Origin: Algoriphagus machipongonensis
GTDB taxonomy: Bacteria; Bacteroidota; Bacteroidia; Cytophagales; Cyclobacteriaceae
Length of the DNA stretch: 64,000 nt
Assembly: GCF_000166275.1 (NCBI RefSeq)
Contig: NZ_CM001023.1
Coordinates: forward strand, 2,421,001 to 2,485,000
Reading direction: 5' to 3'
Under the pieces are notes generated by a model that was given only the letters and a program-made list of their open reading frames with translations, was not told the DNA's origin and searched no databases. The position numbers were made by a program, and so were the translations under genes. Shown here in pieces: positions 35,644-44,737 of the stretch; the first letter of the stretch is position 1; each line of letters opens with the position of its first letter.

Positions 35644-37221
35644 ATGACTGAGAAAAGTAGCAATACCCGTACTTCCCGTAAATCCCCAAATCCTACTAGC
35701 CCAAATATGTTGGGAAAAGTGCCTCCACAGGCTGTAGACCTAGAGGAAGCGGTGTTAGGAGCCCTTATGTTGGAGAAGGACGCGTTGACCAATGTGATTG
35801 ATATCCTTAAAGTGGAGAGCTTTTATAAAGCATCCCACCAAGTGATTTTTCAAGCGATATTGGATTTGTTTACCGATAGTCAGCCGATTGACTTGCTAAC
35901 TGTAACCAATCAACTCCGAAGAAATGGTGCTTTAGAAATTGCAGGAGGTGCATTTTATGTCACTGAGTTAACTTCAAAAGTTGCCTCTGCTGCAAATATT
36001 GAATACCATGCGCGGATTATTACAGAACAGTCTATCAAAAGGGAAATGATCCGTATTTCCTCAGAAATCCAAAAGGATGCCTACGAAGACACTACTGATG
36101 TTTTTGAGCTTTTGGATAAAATGGAACAATCCTTATTTGAGATTTCAGAAAAAAATATTCGAAAGAATTATTCCGACATGAAGTCAATCATGAGGGAGGC
36201 TATTATTGAATTAGAGTCAAGAAGAGATCAAAAAGATGGTTTGACGGGTGTTCCTTCTGGTTTCACAGCATTAGACCGAGTGACTTCTGGATGGCAAAAA
36301 TCTGATTTGGTAATTATTGCAGCTCGTCCAGCGATGGGTAAAACTGCTTTTGTACTTTCTGTTTTGAGAAATGCAGCTGTGGATCATAGTAAGCCAGTGG
36401 CGATATTCTCTTTGGAGATGTCATCAGTCCAGTTGGTTAATCGTTTGATAAGTTCCGAAGCAGAACTTGATTCAGAGAAAATCAAAAAAGGATCTCTGGC
36501 AGAGCATGAATGGGCACAGTTAGTTCATAAAACGGCAAAACTGTCCAAAGCCCCCTTATTTGTAGATGATACACCTGCTCTATCAATTTTGGAATTGAGA
36601 GCAAAATGTAGAAAGCTCAAGGCTCAGCATGATATTCAAATGATTGTAATTGATTATTTGCAACTTATGTCTGGTGATTCCAAAGGCGGAGGCGGTGGAA
36701 ATCGAGAGCAAGAGATTGCAAGTATTTCCAGAGCATTGAAGAAAATTGCCAAAGAATTAAGTGTACCTGTAATTGCACTTTCTCAGCTTTCGAGAGCAGT
36801 AGAAACCAGAGGAGGAGATAAGAGACCACAGCTTTCGGATTTGAGGGAATCTGGAGCGATTGAGCAAGATGCGGATATGGTAATGTTCCTTTATCGTCCC
36901 GAATATTATGGAATCACTGAAGATGAGGACCATAATTCGACCCAAGGAGTAGGGGAAGTAATTATCGCTAAGCACAGGAATGGTTCATTGGATACCGTTA
37001 AACTGAGGTTTATTGGGCGATATACTAAATTTCAGGATTTGGATCATTTTGGGGCTCCTGATATGAATCAACCTGTTTATGCCTCCAATTTCTCTAAAGA
37101 ATCTTCAGGAGTATCTTCCTTTGATTCAGGACAGACGATAAAAATGCAAAGTAAGGCGAATAATGATTTTGACGATTCGGATGATTTCCTTACTAAACCT
37201 AACCCACCAGCTGATTTTTAA
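35644..37221 (+). CDS. dnaB: Replicative DNA helicase DnaB
   Basis: This 525-residue hexameric helicase unwinds DNA at the replication fork. The N-terminal DnaB domain (VPPQAVDLEEAVLGALMLE) spans about residues 25-130. The RecA-like C-terminal domain has Walker A ARPAMGKTAF near residue 235, SLEMSSVQL, Walker B (IDYLQLM) near 340, and the DLRESGAIEQDAD arginine-finger region near 395. The C-terminal tail of about 60 residues rich in Ser, Asp and Phe looks disordered. The first 20 residues are Ser/Thr/Pro-rich, as often in this phylum. It is followed after 6 bases by an oxidoreductase gene. Confidence 0.97.
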   Translation: MTEKSSNTRTSRKSPNPTSPNMLGKVPPQAVDLEEAVLGALMLEKDALTNVIDILKVESFYKASHQVIFQAILDLFTDSQPIDLLTVTNQLRRNGALEIAGGAFYVTELTSKVASAANIEYHARIITEQSIKREMIRISSEIQKDAYEDTTDVFELLDKMEQSLFEISEKNIRKNYSDMKSIMREAIIELESRRDQKDGLTGVPSGFTALDRVTSGWQKSDLVIIAARPAMGKTAFVLSVLRNAAVDHSKPVAIFSLEMSSVQLVNRLISSEAELDSEKIKKGSLAEHEWAQLVHKTAKLSKAPLFVDDTPALSILELRAKCRKLKAQHDIQMIVIDYLQLMSGDSKGGGGGNREQEIASISRALKKIAKELSVPVIALSQLSRAVETRGGDKRPQLSDLRESGAIEQDADMVMFLYRPEYYGITEDEDHNSTQGVGEVIIAKHRNGSLDTVKLRFIGRYTKFQDLDHFGAPDMNQPVYASNFSKESSGVSSFDSGQTIKMQSKANNDFDDSDDFLTKPNPPADF

Positions 37222-37227
37222 TAATTT

Positions 37228-38226
37228 ATGAAAGCAATTACTCTTGACGATACTAGTTCCTCTAAACTCAATGTAAGAGAGGTCCCTGAAAGACCTTTAA
37301 AAGAAGGAGAAGTAAGGGTGGCGATTAAAGCTGCGGCATTAAACCACCGAGATGAATGGTGTAGACAAGGCCTTTACCCCAATATTCAAAATGGGATTAT
37401 TTTAGGGTCAGATGGAAGTGGTGTTGTAGAGGAAGTGTCAATTGGTACTGAGGAAAGCTGGTTAGGAAAAGAAGTTATAATTAACCCTGCAATTAATTGG
37501 GGTGAGAATCAAAAAGCTCAGAATAAGGATTTTGAAATTTTGGGCATGCCAAGAAATGGAACTTTGGCAGAAAAAGTCATTGTGCCTGTGGATAGGCTGC
37601 ATTTAAAGCCAGCTCACTTAACTTTTGAAGAAGCAGCAGGCTTACCTTTAGCTGGGTTAACCGCTTTCCGAGCCCTTTTTTATCAAGGAGAAGTAAAGCC
37701 AGGTGATGCTGTTCTGATCACGGGGTTTGGTGGAGGCGTAGCTCAGTTAGCATTTCAATATGCTGTACAAGCAAATGCTTTGGTTTATGCCACCAGTAGC
37801 AAAAAAGAGAAATTGGATAAGGCAAGTGAACTGGGAGCGAAAGGAGTTTTTAATTATACCGATCCTGATTGGACATCGGAGGCTTTAGAGCAAACGGGTG
37901 GTTTTGATATTATCATAGACAGTGCTGCTGGTGATGCAATTAATAACTTGATTAATGTAGTCAAACCTGGAGGAAGGATCGTTTTTTATGGTGCAACCTT
38001 AGGGAATCCAAGTGAAATAATTGCGAGAAAAATTTTCTGGAATCAAATCAAATTGATGGGAACGACTATGGGGTCGGACCAGGATTTCCAAAACATGATA
38101 CAGTTTGTTTCAGAAAACAAGGTGACGCCTTTAATTGACGAGGTATTTCCTTTTGATAAGGCTAGCGATGCCTTTGATAAGATGAAGGAAGGTAAACAAT
38201 TGGGTAAAATTGTTTTAGTTCCTTAG
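37228..38226 (+). CDS. Medium-chain dehydrogenase/reductase, quinone-oxidoreductase-like
   Basis: This 332-residue MDR-superfamily enzyme has the GroES-like domain (ALNHRDEWCRQGLYP) and a Rossmann fold with the NAD(P) site GFGGGVAQLAFQYA. It has a Cys and His near the usual positions but not the structural-zinc four-cysteine lobe, so it resembles YogA-type or quinone oxidoreductases rather than classical alcohol dehydrogenase. The substrate is unknown. It lies 6 bases after dnaB and is probably co-transcribed. It overlaps the convergent PGDYG-family gene by 4 bases. Confidence 0.9.
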   Translation: MKAITLDDTSSSKLNVREVPERPLKEGEVRVAIKAAALNHRDEWCRQGLYPNIQNGIILGSDGSGVVEEVSIGTEESWLGKEVIINPAINWGENQKAQNKDFEILGMPRNGTLAEKVIVPVDRLHLKPAHLTFEEAAGLPLAGLTAFRALFYQGEVKPGDAVLITGFGGGVAQLAFQYAVQANALVYATSSKKEKLDKASELGAKGVFNYTDPDWTSEALEQTGGFDIIIDSAAGDAINNLINVVKPGGRIVFYGATLGNPSEIIARKIFWNQIKLMGTTMGSDQDFQNMIQFVSENKVTPLIDEVFPFDKASDAFDKMKEGKQLGKIVLVP

Positions 38227-38708
38227 CATTTCTCATAAGTCTCTCCGAATTCTTTTTTAGCGATACGGTATATCTCATCTTTTTCTGGTGGGGTCACTAA
38301 ATAGTCATCGATCCGTAAAACTGTCAATTCTTTCCAAGGTGCTTCAAATTGTATAGTGTATTGGTTTTCAAAAGCTTTGAAATCCTCTTTGGTGATTTGA
38401 ATGGCGGTCACTTTCCCTTTTGGTTGGAAACTACTCCATCCATTTCCAAGAGATTGAATCATCTCGTATTTAGTATCAAAAACATTGGGAGCAACCAGGT
38501 ATTGTTCCGAGGATGAGGTTTGGTTTTCTACTAACCAATCTCCGGGTTTAGCTGTATTCTTGGTTTCATCTCCATCATTGGTCTTTGTGAAGATAAGAGT
38601 TCCAGGTGTTGCCTTTCTTGCTTTGATCAGTGTTTTTTTTCTGTAAAGTATCCCTTTTGTTTCAAGGATTGGTAAAAAATGGTTTAACATTTCTTGTTGT
38701 GTGATCAT
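38223..38708 (-). CDS. PGDYG-family protein
   Basis: This 161-residue cytoplasmic protein has two similar halves built around a short KPGDWLV element near residue 55 and a DDYLVTP element in the C-terminal half. The PGD-(Y/W)-(L/G) motif is the hallmark of the PGDYG family, whose function is unknown. No signal peptide is seen. It converges on the MDR oxidoreductase gene with a 4-base overlap and has no same-strand partner nearby. Confidence 0.75.
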   Translation of the reverse strand: MITQQEMLNHFLPILETKGILYRKKTLIKARKATPGTLIFTKTNDGDETKNTAKPGDWLVENQTSSSEQYLVAPNVFDTKYEMIQSLGNGWSSFQPKGKVTAIQITKEDFKAFENQYTIQFEAPWKELTVLRIDDYLVTPPEKDEIYRIAKKEFGETYEKC

Positions 38709-38832
38709 CTGAAAGGGAATTTAAGTTTATCTCCGGACATGAATTTAGTAAATAGAATTTCATTTTTTTTCATTAACCTATCAATTTGAAAACAGATATA
38801 TTTTATTGAAGTGTTCAAAATTAAATTTGATC

Positions 38833-39165
38833 CTAGTCAAAATCGTTTTCAAAAAGAAAATTTTGGTAGGCATTTTTTAATTCTTGAAGAGCCTTTTGAT
38901 TTTGTTGGGAAGAGGCTAACTCTATTCCATTTTCATAAATTTTTTTAGCTTCTTCAATTTCTTCGATTTCAGAAAAAAAGGAGGCTGCGGTGTAATAGGT
39001 TGGTAAATAAGACTTAAAATCCTTTAAAAGCATCTCAAATATTTCTTTGGCTTCCTGTGGCTTCTCCTCTCGGAATTCTAGTGCCAAGGCATACCAGTTA
39101 AATGGGTTTTCCGGTTCGTCTTTTGTAAACTGTTTCAGTAACTCCCACCTTGTTAAATTGGCCAT
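38833..39165 (-). CDS. TPR-repeat protein
   Basis: This 110-residue protein is made of about two to three tetratricopeptide repeats: NPFNWYALALEFREEKPQEAKEIFEMLLKDF and then LPTYYTAASFFSEIEEIEEAKKIYENGIELA are recognisable as units (described by position here, about 18-50 and 51-85). Such proteins mediate protein contacts. It is cytoplasmic and its partner is unknown. It is divergent from etfB by 74 bases. Confidence 0.86.
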   Translation of the reverse strand: MANLTRWELLKQFTKDEPENPFNWYALALEFREEKPQEAKEIFEMLLKDFKSYLPTYYTAASFFSEIEEIEEAKKIYENGIELASSQQNQKALQELKNAYQNFLFENDFD

Positions 39166-39239
39166 GAATTGTTTTTTTAATTAGCTCCATCCTGTTAATT
39201 TCACATGAAATAAAACTAAAATAATCTAATTCTAAACCA

Positions 39240-39977
39240 ATGAAGATTCTTGTTTGTATTACGCACGTGCCAGATACGACTTCTAAAATTCAGTTTACCG
39301 CTGATAATACAAAATTTGATACTACTGGTGTTCAATTTATCATTGGACCTTATGATGATTATGCATTAGCCAGAGCAGTGGAATTAAGAGATCAAACTGG
39401 AGGTAAATTAACAGTGCTGAATGTTGGTGAGTCGGAAACCGAACCTACCTTGAGAAAAGCACTTGCCATCGGCGCTGATGAAGCGATCCGTGTGAATGCT
39501 TCACCAAAGGATTCGTTTTTTGTATCCAAACAAATTGCACATTATGCCAAAGAAGGAGCGTATGATTTGATTTTGATGGGCAGAGAATCTATAGATTTTA
39601 ATGGAGGAATGGTCCATGGAATGGTGGGTGAGTTATTGGGTTTACCTTCTTTCTCTCCAGTTATGAAGCTTGATGTAGAGGGTACTACTGTACAGATGGC
39701 AAGAGAAATTGAAGGAGGAAAAGAATCATTAGAGGCTTCTTTACCCTTGATCGCTGGTTGCCAGGAGCCCATTGCAGAATGGAAAATTCCTAATATGAGA
39801 GGTATTATGTCGGCAAGAACCAAACCTCTGAATGTAGTGGAAGCCGTGTCTGAAGAAACACAGGCTGAGGCTACGTCCTACGAACTTCCTCCAGCAAAAG
39901 GAGCGGTGAAGTTGGTGGATAAAGATAATGTAGGGGAGTTGGTTTCCTTGTTGAAAAATGAAGCAAAAGTGCTTTAA
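39240..39977 (+). CDS. etfB: Electron transfer flavoprotein beta subunit
   Basis: This 245-residue subunit of the ETF heterodimer carries electrons from acyl-CoA and other dehydrogenases to the quinone pool. Opening MKILVCITHVPDT, the nucleotide-binding region GPYDDYALARAVELRD and the ETF-beta signature MAREIEGGKESLEASLPLIAGC (positions about 150-172) are present. It is followed by etfA 35 bases downstream. The pair and its neighbour together suggest fatty-acid and amino-acid oxidation. Confidence 0.96.
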   Translation: MKILVCITHVPDTTSKIQFTADNTKFDTTGVQFIIGPYDDYALARAVELRDQTGGKLTVLNVGESETEPTLRKALAIGADEAIRVNASPKDSFFVSKQIAHYAKEGAYDLILMGRESIDFNGGMVHGMVGELLGLPSFSPVMKLDVEGTTVQMAREIEGGKESLEASLPLIAGCQEPIAEWKIPNMRGIMSARTKPLNVVEAVSEETQAEATSYELPPAKGAVKLVDKDNVGELVSLLKNEAKVL

Positions 39978-40012
39978 TTATTTATTTTTAATATCTTAAA
40001 AATCAAGAATTT

Positions 40013-40981
40013 ATGTCCGTATTAGTATATATAGAACAATCTGAAGGAAAAATAAAAAAGACTAGTTTGGAGGCAGTTTCATTTGCTCATGCATTAGCCT
40101 CAAAAACTGGTGAAGGAGATGTGGTGGCAGTTGCATTAGGAACCATAGAGCAGGGGGAACTTGCAGCTGTAGGTTCTGCTGGTGCAGCTAAAGTACTTCA
40201 TTCTTCAGAAGAGAAATTGAATGCTGGAGTAATTCAGGCACATGCATCCGCAGTGGCTCAAGCGTTTACTCAGGTGGGAGCAAAAACATTGGTTTTGGCA
40301 AAATCTTCTTTGGGAGATGCAGTTGCTGCTCGTTTAGCAATTAAATTAAATGCAGGTTTGGTTTCCAATGTAGTGGCTTTGCCGTCCACTGAATCTGGCT
40401 ATTTGGTGAAAAGAAGTATTTTCACTGGGAAAGCTTTTGCAGAAACTGAAGTTACTACAGAGAATAAAGTATTAGCGGTAAAGAAGAATTCTGTTGACTT
40501 GAAAACAGACGGAGGAGATGCCGCTGTGGAAAATTTTGATGTAGCTTTATCAGATGCTGATTTTTCATCAAAAATTACTTCCACAGAAAGAGCCACAGGA
40601 GAAGTTTTGTTACCTGAAGCAGATATTGTAGTTTCAGGAGGAAGAGGAATGAAAGGACCTGAAAACTGGGGTATGGTAGAGGATCTTGCCAAAACACTGG
40701 GAGCTGCGACAGGTTGTTCGAAGCCTGTTTCTGACATGGGATGGAGACCTCACCACGAACATGTGGGACAAACTGGAGTAAAAGTAGCCCCAAGTTTATA
40801 CATTGCAATAGGAATTTCAGGTGCTATTCAACATCTTGCAGGTGTTAATTCTTCAAAATGTATTGTTGTAATCAATAAGGACCCTGAAGCTCCTTTCTTT
40901 AAGGCAGCAGATTATGGGATTGTTGGTGACGCATTTGAGGTAGTACCAAAATTGACTGAAGCACTAAAAGCTGAATTATAA
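40013..40981 (+). CDS. etfA: Electron transfer flavoprotein alpha subunit
   Basis: This 322-residue FAD-binding partner of EtfB has the C-terminal FAD domain with VSGGRGMKGPENWG, GCSKPVSDMGW, GQTGVKVAPSLYIAIGISGAIQH and VVINKDPEAPFFKAADYGIVGD, all diagnostic for EtfA. The N-terminal half is the alpha/beta domain. It lies 35 bases after etfB and 5 bases before the bifunctional-nuclease-family gene, so all three are one operon. Confidence 0.97.
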   Translation: MSVLVYIEQSEGKIKKTSLEAVSFAHALASKTGEGDVVAVALGTIEQGELAAVGSAGAAKVLHSSEEKLNAGVIQAHASAVAQAFTQVGAKTLVLAKSSLGDAVAARLAIKLNAGLVSNVVALPSTESGYLVKRSIFTGKAFAETEVTTENKVLAVKKNSVDLKTDGGDAAVENFDVALSDADFSSKITSTERATGEVLLPEADIVVSGGRGMKGPENWGMVEDLAKTLGAATGCSKPVSDMGWRPHHEHVGQTGVKVAPSLYIAIGISGAIQHLAGVNSSKCIVVINKDPEAPFFKAADYGIVGDAFEVVPKLTEALKAEL

Positions 40982-40986
40982 TTTTT

Positions 40987-41583
40987 GTGGAAAAACTAGT
41001 AGAACTGGAGATTTTAGGTTTGTCATCAAACCATTCACAGTCAGGGTCATTTACCCTTGTGATGGGGGAGGTGGAAGGTAGTAGAAGATTGCCTATTGTC
41101 ATAGGAATGTTTGAAGCTCAGGCAATTGCCATTGAGATCGAAAAAATCGTTCCTAACCGACCAATGACACATGATTTATTTAAATCCTTTGCCAATAGCT
41201 TTAATTACGAGATCGATAAGATCGTTATTTCTGATATGAAAGAGGGAGTTTTTTATGCCAAAATTAAATGTCATAATGAATCCTCTGAAATCGAGATTGA
41301 CGCAAGACCATCGGATGCAATTGCTATAGCCATACGGTTTGATTCTCCAGTTTTTTGCTCAGAGAAAGTAATGTCAGAAGCCTCTATTGAATTTTCAGAA
41401 GAGGAAAATAAAGAAGAAAATCTAACGAAAAAGCCAGCTGCCCAAAAAGTGAGGTCTAAAAAAGACGGCTCTTTGAAGGATTTCAGTTTAGATAAACTGA
41501 ATATGATGCTTGATAAAGCCATAAGTAATGAAGATTACGAAAAAGCGGCTCGAATACGAGATGAAATAAACAAAAGAAACTAA
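40987..41583 (+). CDS. Bifunctional nuclease (DUF151) family protein with UvrB/C motif
   Basis: This 198-residue protein starts at GTG 40987, 5 bases after etfA. Residues 1-130 form the DUF151 domain: RLPIVIGMFEAQAIAIEIE, PMTHDLFKSF, EIDARPSDAIAIAIRF. The C-terminal 40 residues contain a UVR motif (LDKAISNEDYEKAARIRDEI), a helical hairpin for protein contacts. Plant relatives have DNase/RNase activity; the bacterial role is unclear. The same fusion next to etfBA is a pattern I associate with Bacteroidota. A terminator follows. Confidence 0.92.
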   Translation: MEKLVELEILGLSSNHSQSGSFTLVMGEVEGSRRLPIVIGMFEAQAIAIEIEKIVPNRPMTHDLFKSFANSFNYEIDKIVISDMKEGVFYAKIKCHNESSEIEIDARPSDAIAIAIRFDSPVFCSEKVMSEASIEFSEEENKEENLTKKPAAQKVRSKKDGSLKDFSLDKLNMMLDKAISNEDYEKAARIRDEINKRN

Positions 41584-41589
41584 TTCTTC

Positions 41590-41618
41590 AAAAGCCTAGC
41601 TTCAGCTAGGCTTTTTTC
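41590..41618 (+). terminator. Intrinsic terminator of the etfBA operon
   Basis: The perfect stem aaagcctagc / gctaggcttt with a ttca loop and T run lies 7 bases after the nuclease-family stop codon. Confidence 0.93.
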
Positions 41619-41665
41619 TTGACCTTTATTTCCTATTTTTAGCGTTTCGAATTAAAAATTTATTC

Positions 41666-42952
41666 ATGGACTACTTAAGGGGTGTCTTGGGACTTGCTGT
41701 CATCGTATTGATAGCCTTTCTTTTTTCCAATAACCGTCGCAGGATAGACTGGAGGCTTGTAGGGATAGGAATCGTTCTTCAGCTGGTTTTCGGTTTTCTT
41801 ATTACTAAAGTTTCTTTTGTGGCAGATGGCTTTGCTGTTTTAAGCCAAGGTTTTGTCAAATTTTTGAGTTTTAGTAAAGATGGCGCCGCTTTCATTTTTG
41901 GAGACCTCGCTGGGGATAGTTTTGGATTTATTTTTGCATTTCAAGTACTTCCTACAATTATCTTTTTCTCTACCGTATCAGCTGGATTATATTATCTGGG
42001 AGTGCTACAAAAGATAGTTTTTGGTATCGCTTGGGTGATGGCTCGAACGATGAGATTATCAGGTCCAGAAAGCTTGTCTGCTGCTGGAAATATATTCCTA
42101 GGCCAAACGGAAGCCCCTCTTTTGGTGAGGCCTTTTATTCCTCAAATGAGTAAATCCGAATTGATGTGCTTGATGACTGGGGGAATGGCTACTATTGCAG
42201 GTGGGGTATTAGCAGGCTATGTGGCATTTTTAGGTGGAGACAGCTTAGAAGAGCAAAGTAAATTTGCAGCTTACCTTTTAGGCGCTAGTATTATGAATGC
42301 TCCTGCTGCTATCGTAATGTCTAAGATGTTTGTGCCCGAAGAGGAGAAAGAAATCAAACAGGATAAATTAGAAGTGAATGAGGAGGCCATGGGTGTCAAT
42401 TTGATTGATGCTATGTCTATTGGTGCATCTGAAGGATTGAAGCTGGCATTGAACGTTGGGGCGATGCTTTTGGCATTCATTGCCGTCATTGCCGCTGTTA
42501 ATTATGTGCTTTCTGGCTTAATTGGTGAATACACTGGCTTAAATTCCTTTGTGGCTTCGACCACGGGAGGGCAATTTCAAGGCTTTTCTTTAGAATACTT
42601 ATTTGGTCAAGTATTCCGGGTTTTTGCATGGATAATAGGTGTTGATTGGGTAGATACCTTACAAGTGGGTAGTTTATTAGGTCAAAAAACAGTGATCAAT
42701 GAATTTGTTGCTTATCTAAGTCTTTCAGAGATGAAGGAAGTAGGTTCTTTAAATCCAAAATCTATCGTCATTGCTACCTATGCATTATGTGGTTTCTCTA
42801 ATTTCAGTTCCATAGCAATTCAGCTGGGAGGAATAGCTATTATCGCGCCCAACCAACAAGGGAATATTAGCCGCTTAGGACTTAAATCTCTTTTAGCTGC
42901 CTCAATGGCTTGTTTGATGACTGCAACGATTGCAGGAATGCTATTTGGATGA
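41666..42952 (+). CDS. Concentrative nucleoside transporter (NupC family)
   Basis: This 428-residue inner-membrane protein imports nucleosides with H+ or Na+. It has about ten hydrophobic segments. Family blocks are GNIFLGQTEAPLLVRPF (substrate-site helix), MTGGMATIAGGVLAGYV and the C-terminal YALCGFSNFSSIAIQLGG. N-terminal and C-terminal Nucleos_tra2 regions and a middle gate region are visible. The exact nucleoside is not predictable. No nucleoside enzyme is adjacent, but the window also holds a deoxynucleoside kinase at 58.3 kb. Confidence 0.95.
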   Translation: MDYLRGVLGLAVIVLIAFLFSNNRRRIDWRLVGIGIVLQLVFGFLITKVSFVADGFAVLSQGFVKFLSFSKDGAAFIFGDLAGDSFGFIFAFQVLPTIIFFSTVSAGLYYLGVLQKIVFGIAWVMARTMRLSGPESLSAAGNIFLGQTEAPLLVRPFIPQMSKSELMCLMTGGMATIAGGVLAGYVAFLGGDSLEEQSKFAAYLLGASIMNAPAAIVMSKMFVPEEEKEIKQDKLEVNEEAMGVNLIDAMSIGASEGLKLALNVGAMLLAFIAVIAAVNYVLSGLIGEYTGLNSFVASTTGGQFQGFSLEYLFGQVFRVFAWIIGVDWVDTLQVGSLLGQKTVINEFVAYLSLSEMKEVGSLNPKSIVIATYALCGFSNFSSIAIQLGGIAIIAPNQQGNISRLGLKSLLAASMACLMTATIAGMLFG

Positions 42953-42959
42953 TTTTTTA

Positions 42960-43010
42960 AGTATCAAGTAGCTAGACATAAGATATAAGACGTTGGATAT
43001 AAAAAATCGC
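42960..43010. repeat. Degenerate short repeats in a 258-base intergenic gap
   Basis: Between the NupC-type and M28 genes, short variants of gacataagatataagac follow each other (tagacataag, atataagacg). This looks like a degraded intergenic direct repeat of the kind seen in several Cytophagales genomes. No gene is visible in the gap. Confidence 0.35.
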
Positions 43011-43144
43011 AATGGGTTAGTAGAAATTAGAAATAAAACAATCTGATGAAAATGATTGAATTGGGTTGCGAGATGAAGACTTTTCATACTTCCTTCAACT
43101 AGATAAAAAAGTGAAATGATAAGTTCGTCTTCTAAAAAAACCAA

Positions 43145-43190
43145 AAGAGGTAGAAAGTAACTTGAATTTCATCTTACTTTCTACCTCTTA
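43145..43190. terminator. Long hairpin between convergent genes
   Basis: A 16-base perfect stem (aagaggtagaaagtaa / ttactttctacctctt) around a 13-base loop lies next to the M28 stop codon; T-rich sequence follows. It probably ends both transcripts. Confidence 0.8.
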
Positions 43191-43210
43191 TTATTTATTT
43201 GAAGAAAAGA

Positions 43211-44686
43211 TTAATTATCCCCATAAAGCATCTTTCCTACTTCCTCGTACTTATCACCAGGTACCCAAAATGGTTTCGTAGGCATATTACTAATTTTCTG
43301 AGCAGCTAAAATATATGCTTTCCAATATTTAACTGCATAGTCTAGATCAAATGACTCTATGCCATCTGCTTGCTTATGGTAGTATTTATTGATTTCATCA
43401 TCAAAGGCTGTAAAACCAAGACTGAAGGTAGGAGCCGGAATTCCTTTTTTTGCAAAGTTTACATTATCAGACCGATCATATAAACCTTGTTCTGGAGAAG
43501 GATCAGCAATGGTTTTTAAACCAATTTCTGTTACCGCTTCAGAGATCAGGCTATCACCAGAAGTTCTACCTAGGCCAATAACCGTGATGATAGAAGTGTC
43601 ATTGTATCCGCCATTATCAATATTCAAATTGAAGATGATCTTATCTAAAGGAATCAGTGGATTTGAAGCGAAATAGGCACTTCCCAATAATCCTTTTTCC
43701 TCAGCAGTCCAAGCAGCCAGCAAAACAGATCTTTTAGGTGGGTTTTCAGCAAAATATTTGGCAGCATTAATAACCGCCACTGTACCTACTGCATTATCTC
43801 TAGCTCCGTTATATATGGAATCTCCATTGGCATCAGGTTCTCCTACTCCCACATGATCGTAATGAGCAGAAAGCATGACATATTGATCTTTCAATTCTGG
43901 ATCAGTCCCTTCAATCCACGCGACTACATTTTTACCTTCAATTGGTTTGTTGACCTTTTTTTCAATTCTAAACTTAGCCTCAGCTACTTTTCCCTTGGCC
44001 ATATCTGATTTGACTTTGTTTTTTGGGTCTTTAATCCATATGTAAGGAAGTTCGCTTGCTTCACCTTGACTGACAGTCAATTGCGTTCTGTTTAGGTACC
44101 TGGAAACTAACTGCCATGGTACCGAGGGAAGGTTAAACATTTCTATTAAGCCTATTGCTCCATGTTCTTGAGCCAACTTTACTTTTTGAGCTCCCAATGA
44201 AAATAATGCTCCAGGACTCATTTGATCTGGGGCTCCAACATTTGCCACGACCACTTTTCCTTTTACATCTTTTCCTTCATAGTCAGCTTCTTCACCAAAT
44301 CCTACATCTACAAGTTCGAATGTACCCTCAAGGTCATTTCCATTTAAGACCAATAATGATTCACCTTGCGAATAGGTTTCACCATCTATTACTATTTCCC
44401 CTGTTTTAGGTGGAGAAGACATAATAAATGGAATCGTTTGATAATATCCACTGGCACCTGGTATTTGCTTGGCTCCATATTTTTCAAATTCTGAAGCTAT
44501 ATAGCTTGCTGCCATTTCTATTTCTGGCCGGAGAGGATCTCTTCCTTTTAACTCATCAGAAGCTAAGTATTCAAAATGCTGAATGGCTTCTTCACGATTA
44601 AATTCCTTTTCAACACTTTCTACTTGAGCAAATGTTAGTACAGAGAAAGAAATAAGCATGCATATGCTTAAGAATATATTTTTCAT
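43211..44686 (-). CDS. M28 family zinc aminopeptidase with PA domain
   Basis: This 491-residue exported protein has a signal peptide ending VLTFAQ. A protease-associated (PA) domain sits at about residues 110-235 (VDVGFGEEADYEGKDVKGKVV). The M28 catalytic part follows with SAHYDHVG (zinc His/Asp), NGARDNAVGT (bridging Asp) and WTAEEKGLLGS (catalytic Glu pair). It is a paralogue by family, not close sequence, of the peptidase at 23.6-25.0 kb. It probably cleaves N-terminal amino acids from peptides outside the cytoplasm. Confidence 0.94.
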   Translation of the reverse strand: MKNIFLSICMLISFSVLTFAQVESVEKEFNREEAIQHFEYLASDELKGRDPLRPEIEMAASYIASEFEKYGAKQIPGASGYYQTIPFIMSSPPKTGEIVIDGETYSQGESLLVLNGNDLEGTFELVDVGFGEEADYEGKDVKGKVVVANVGAPDQMSPGALFSLGAQKVKLAQEHGAIGLIEMFNLPSVPWQLVSRYLNRTQLTVSQGEASELPYIWIKDPKNKVKSDMAKGKVAEAKFRIEKKVNKPIEGKNVVAWIEGTDPELKDQYVMLSAHYDHVGVGEPDANGDSIYNGARDNAVGTVAVINAAKYFAENPPKRSVLLAAWTAEEKGLLGSAYFASNPLIPLDKIIFNLNIDNGGYNDTSIITVIGLGRTSGDSLISEAVTEIGLKTIADPSPEQGLYDRSDNVNFAKKGIPAPTFSLGFTAFDDEINKYYHKQADGIESFDLDYAVKYWKAYILAAQKISNMPTKPFWVPGDKYEEVGKMLYGDN

Positions 44687-44737
44687 GGATCTAAAATTTT
44701 AACACTCCTAATGTAAATTAATTTAGTGGAATGAGTT

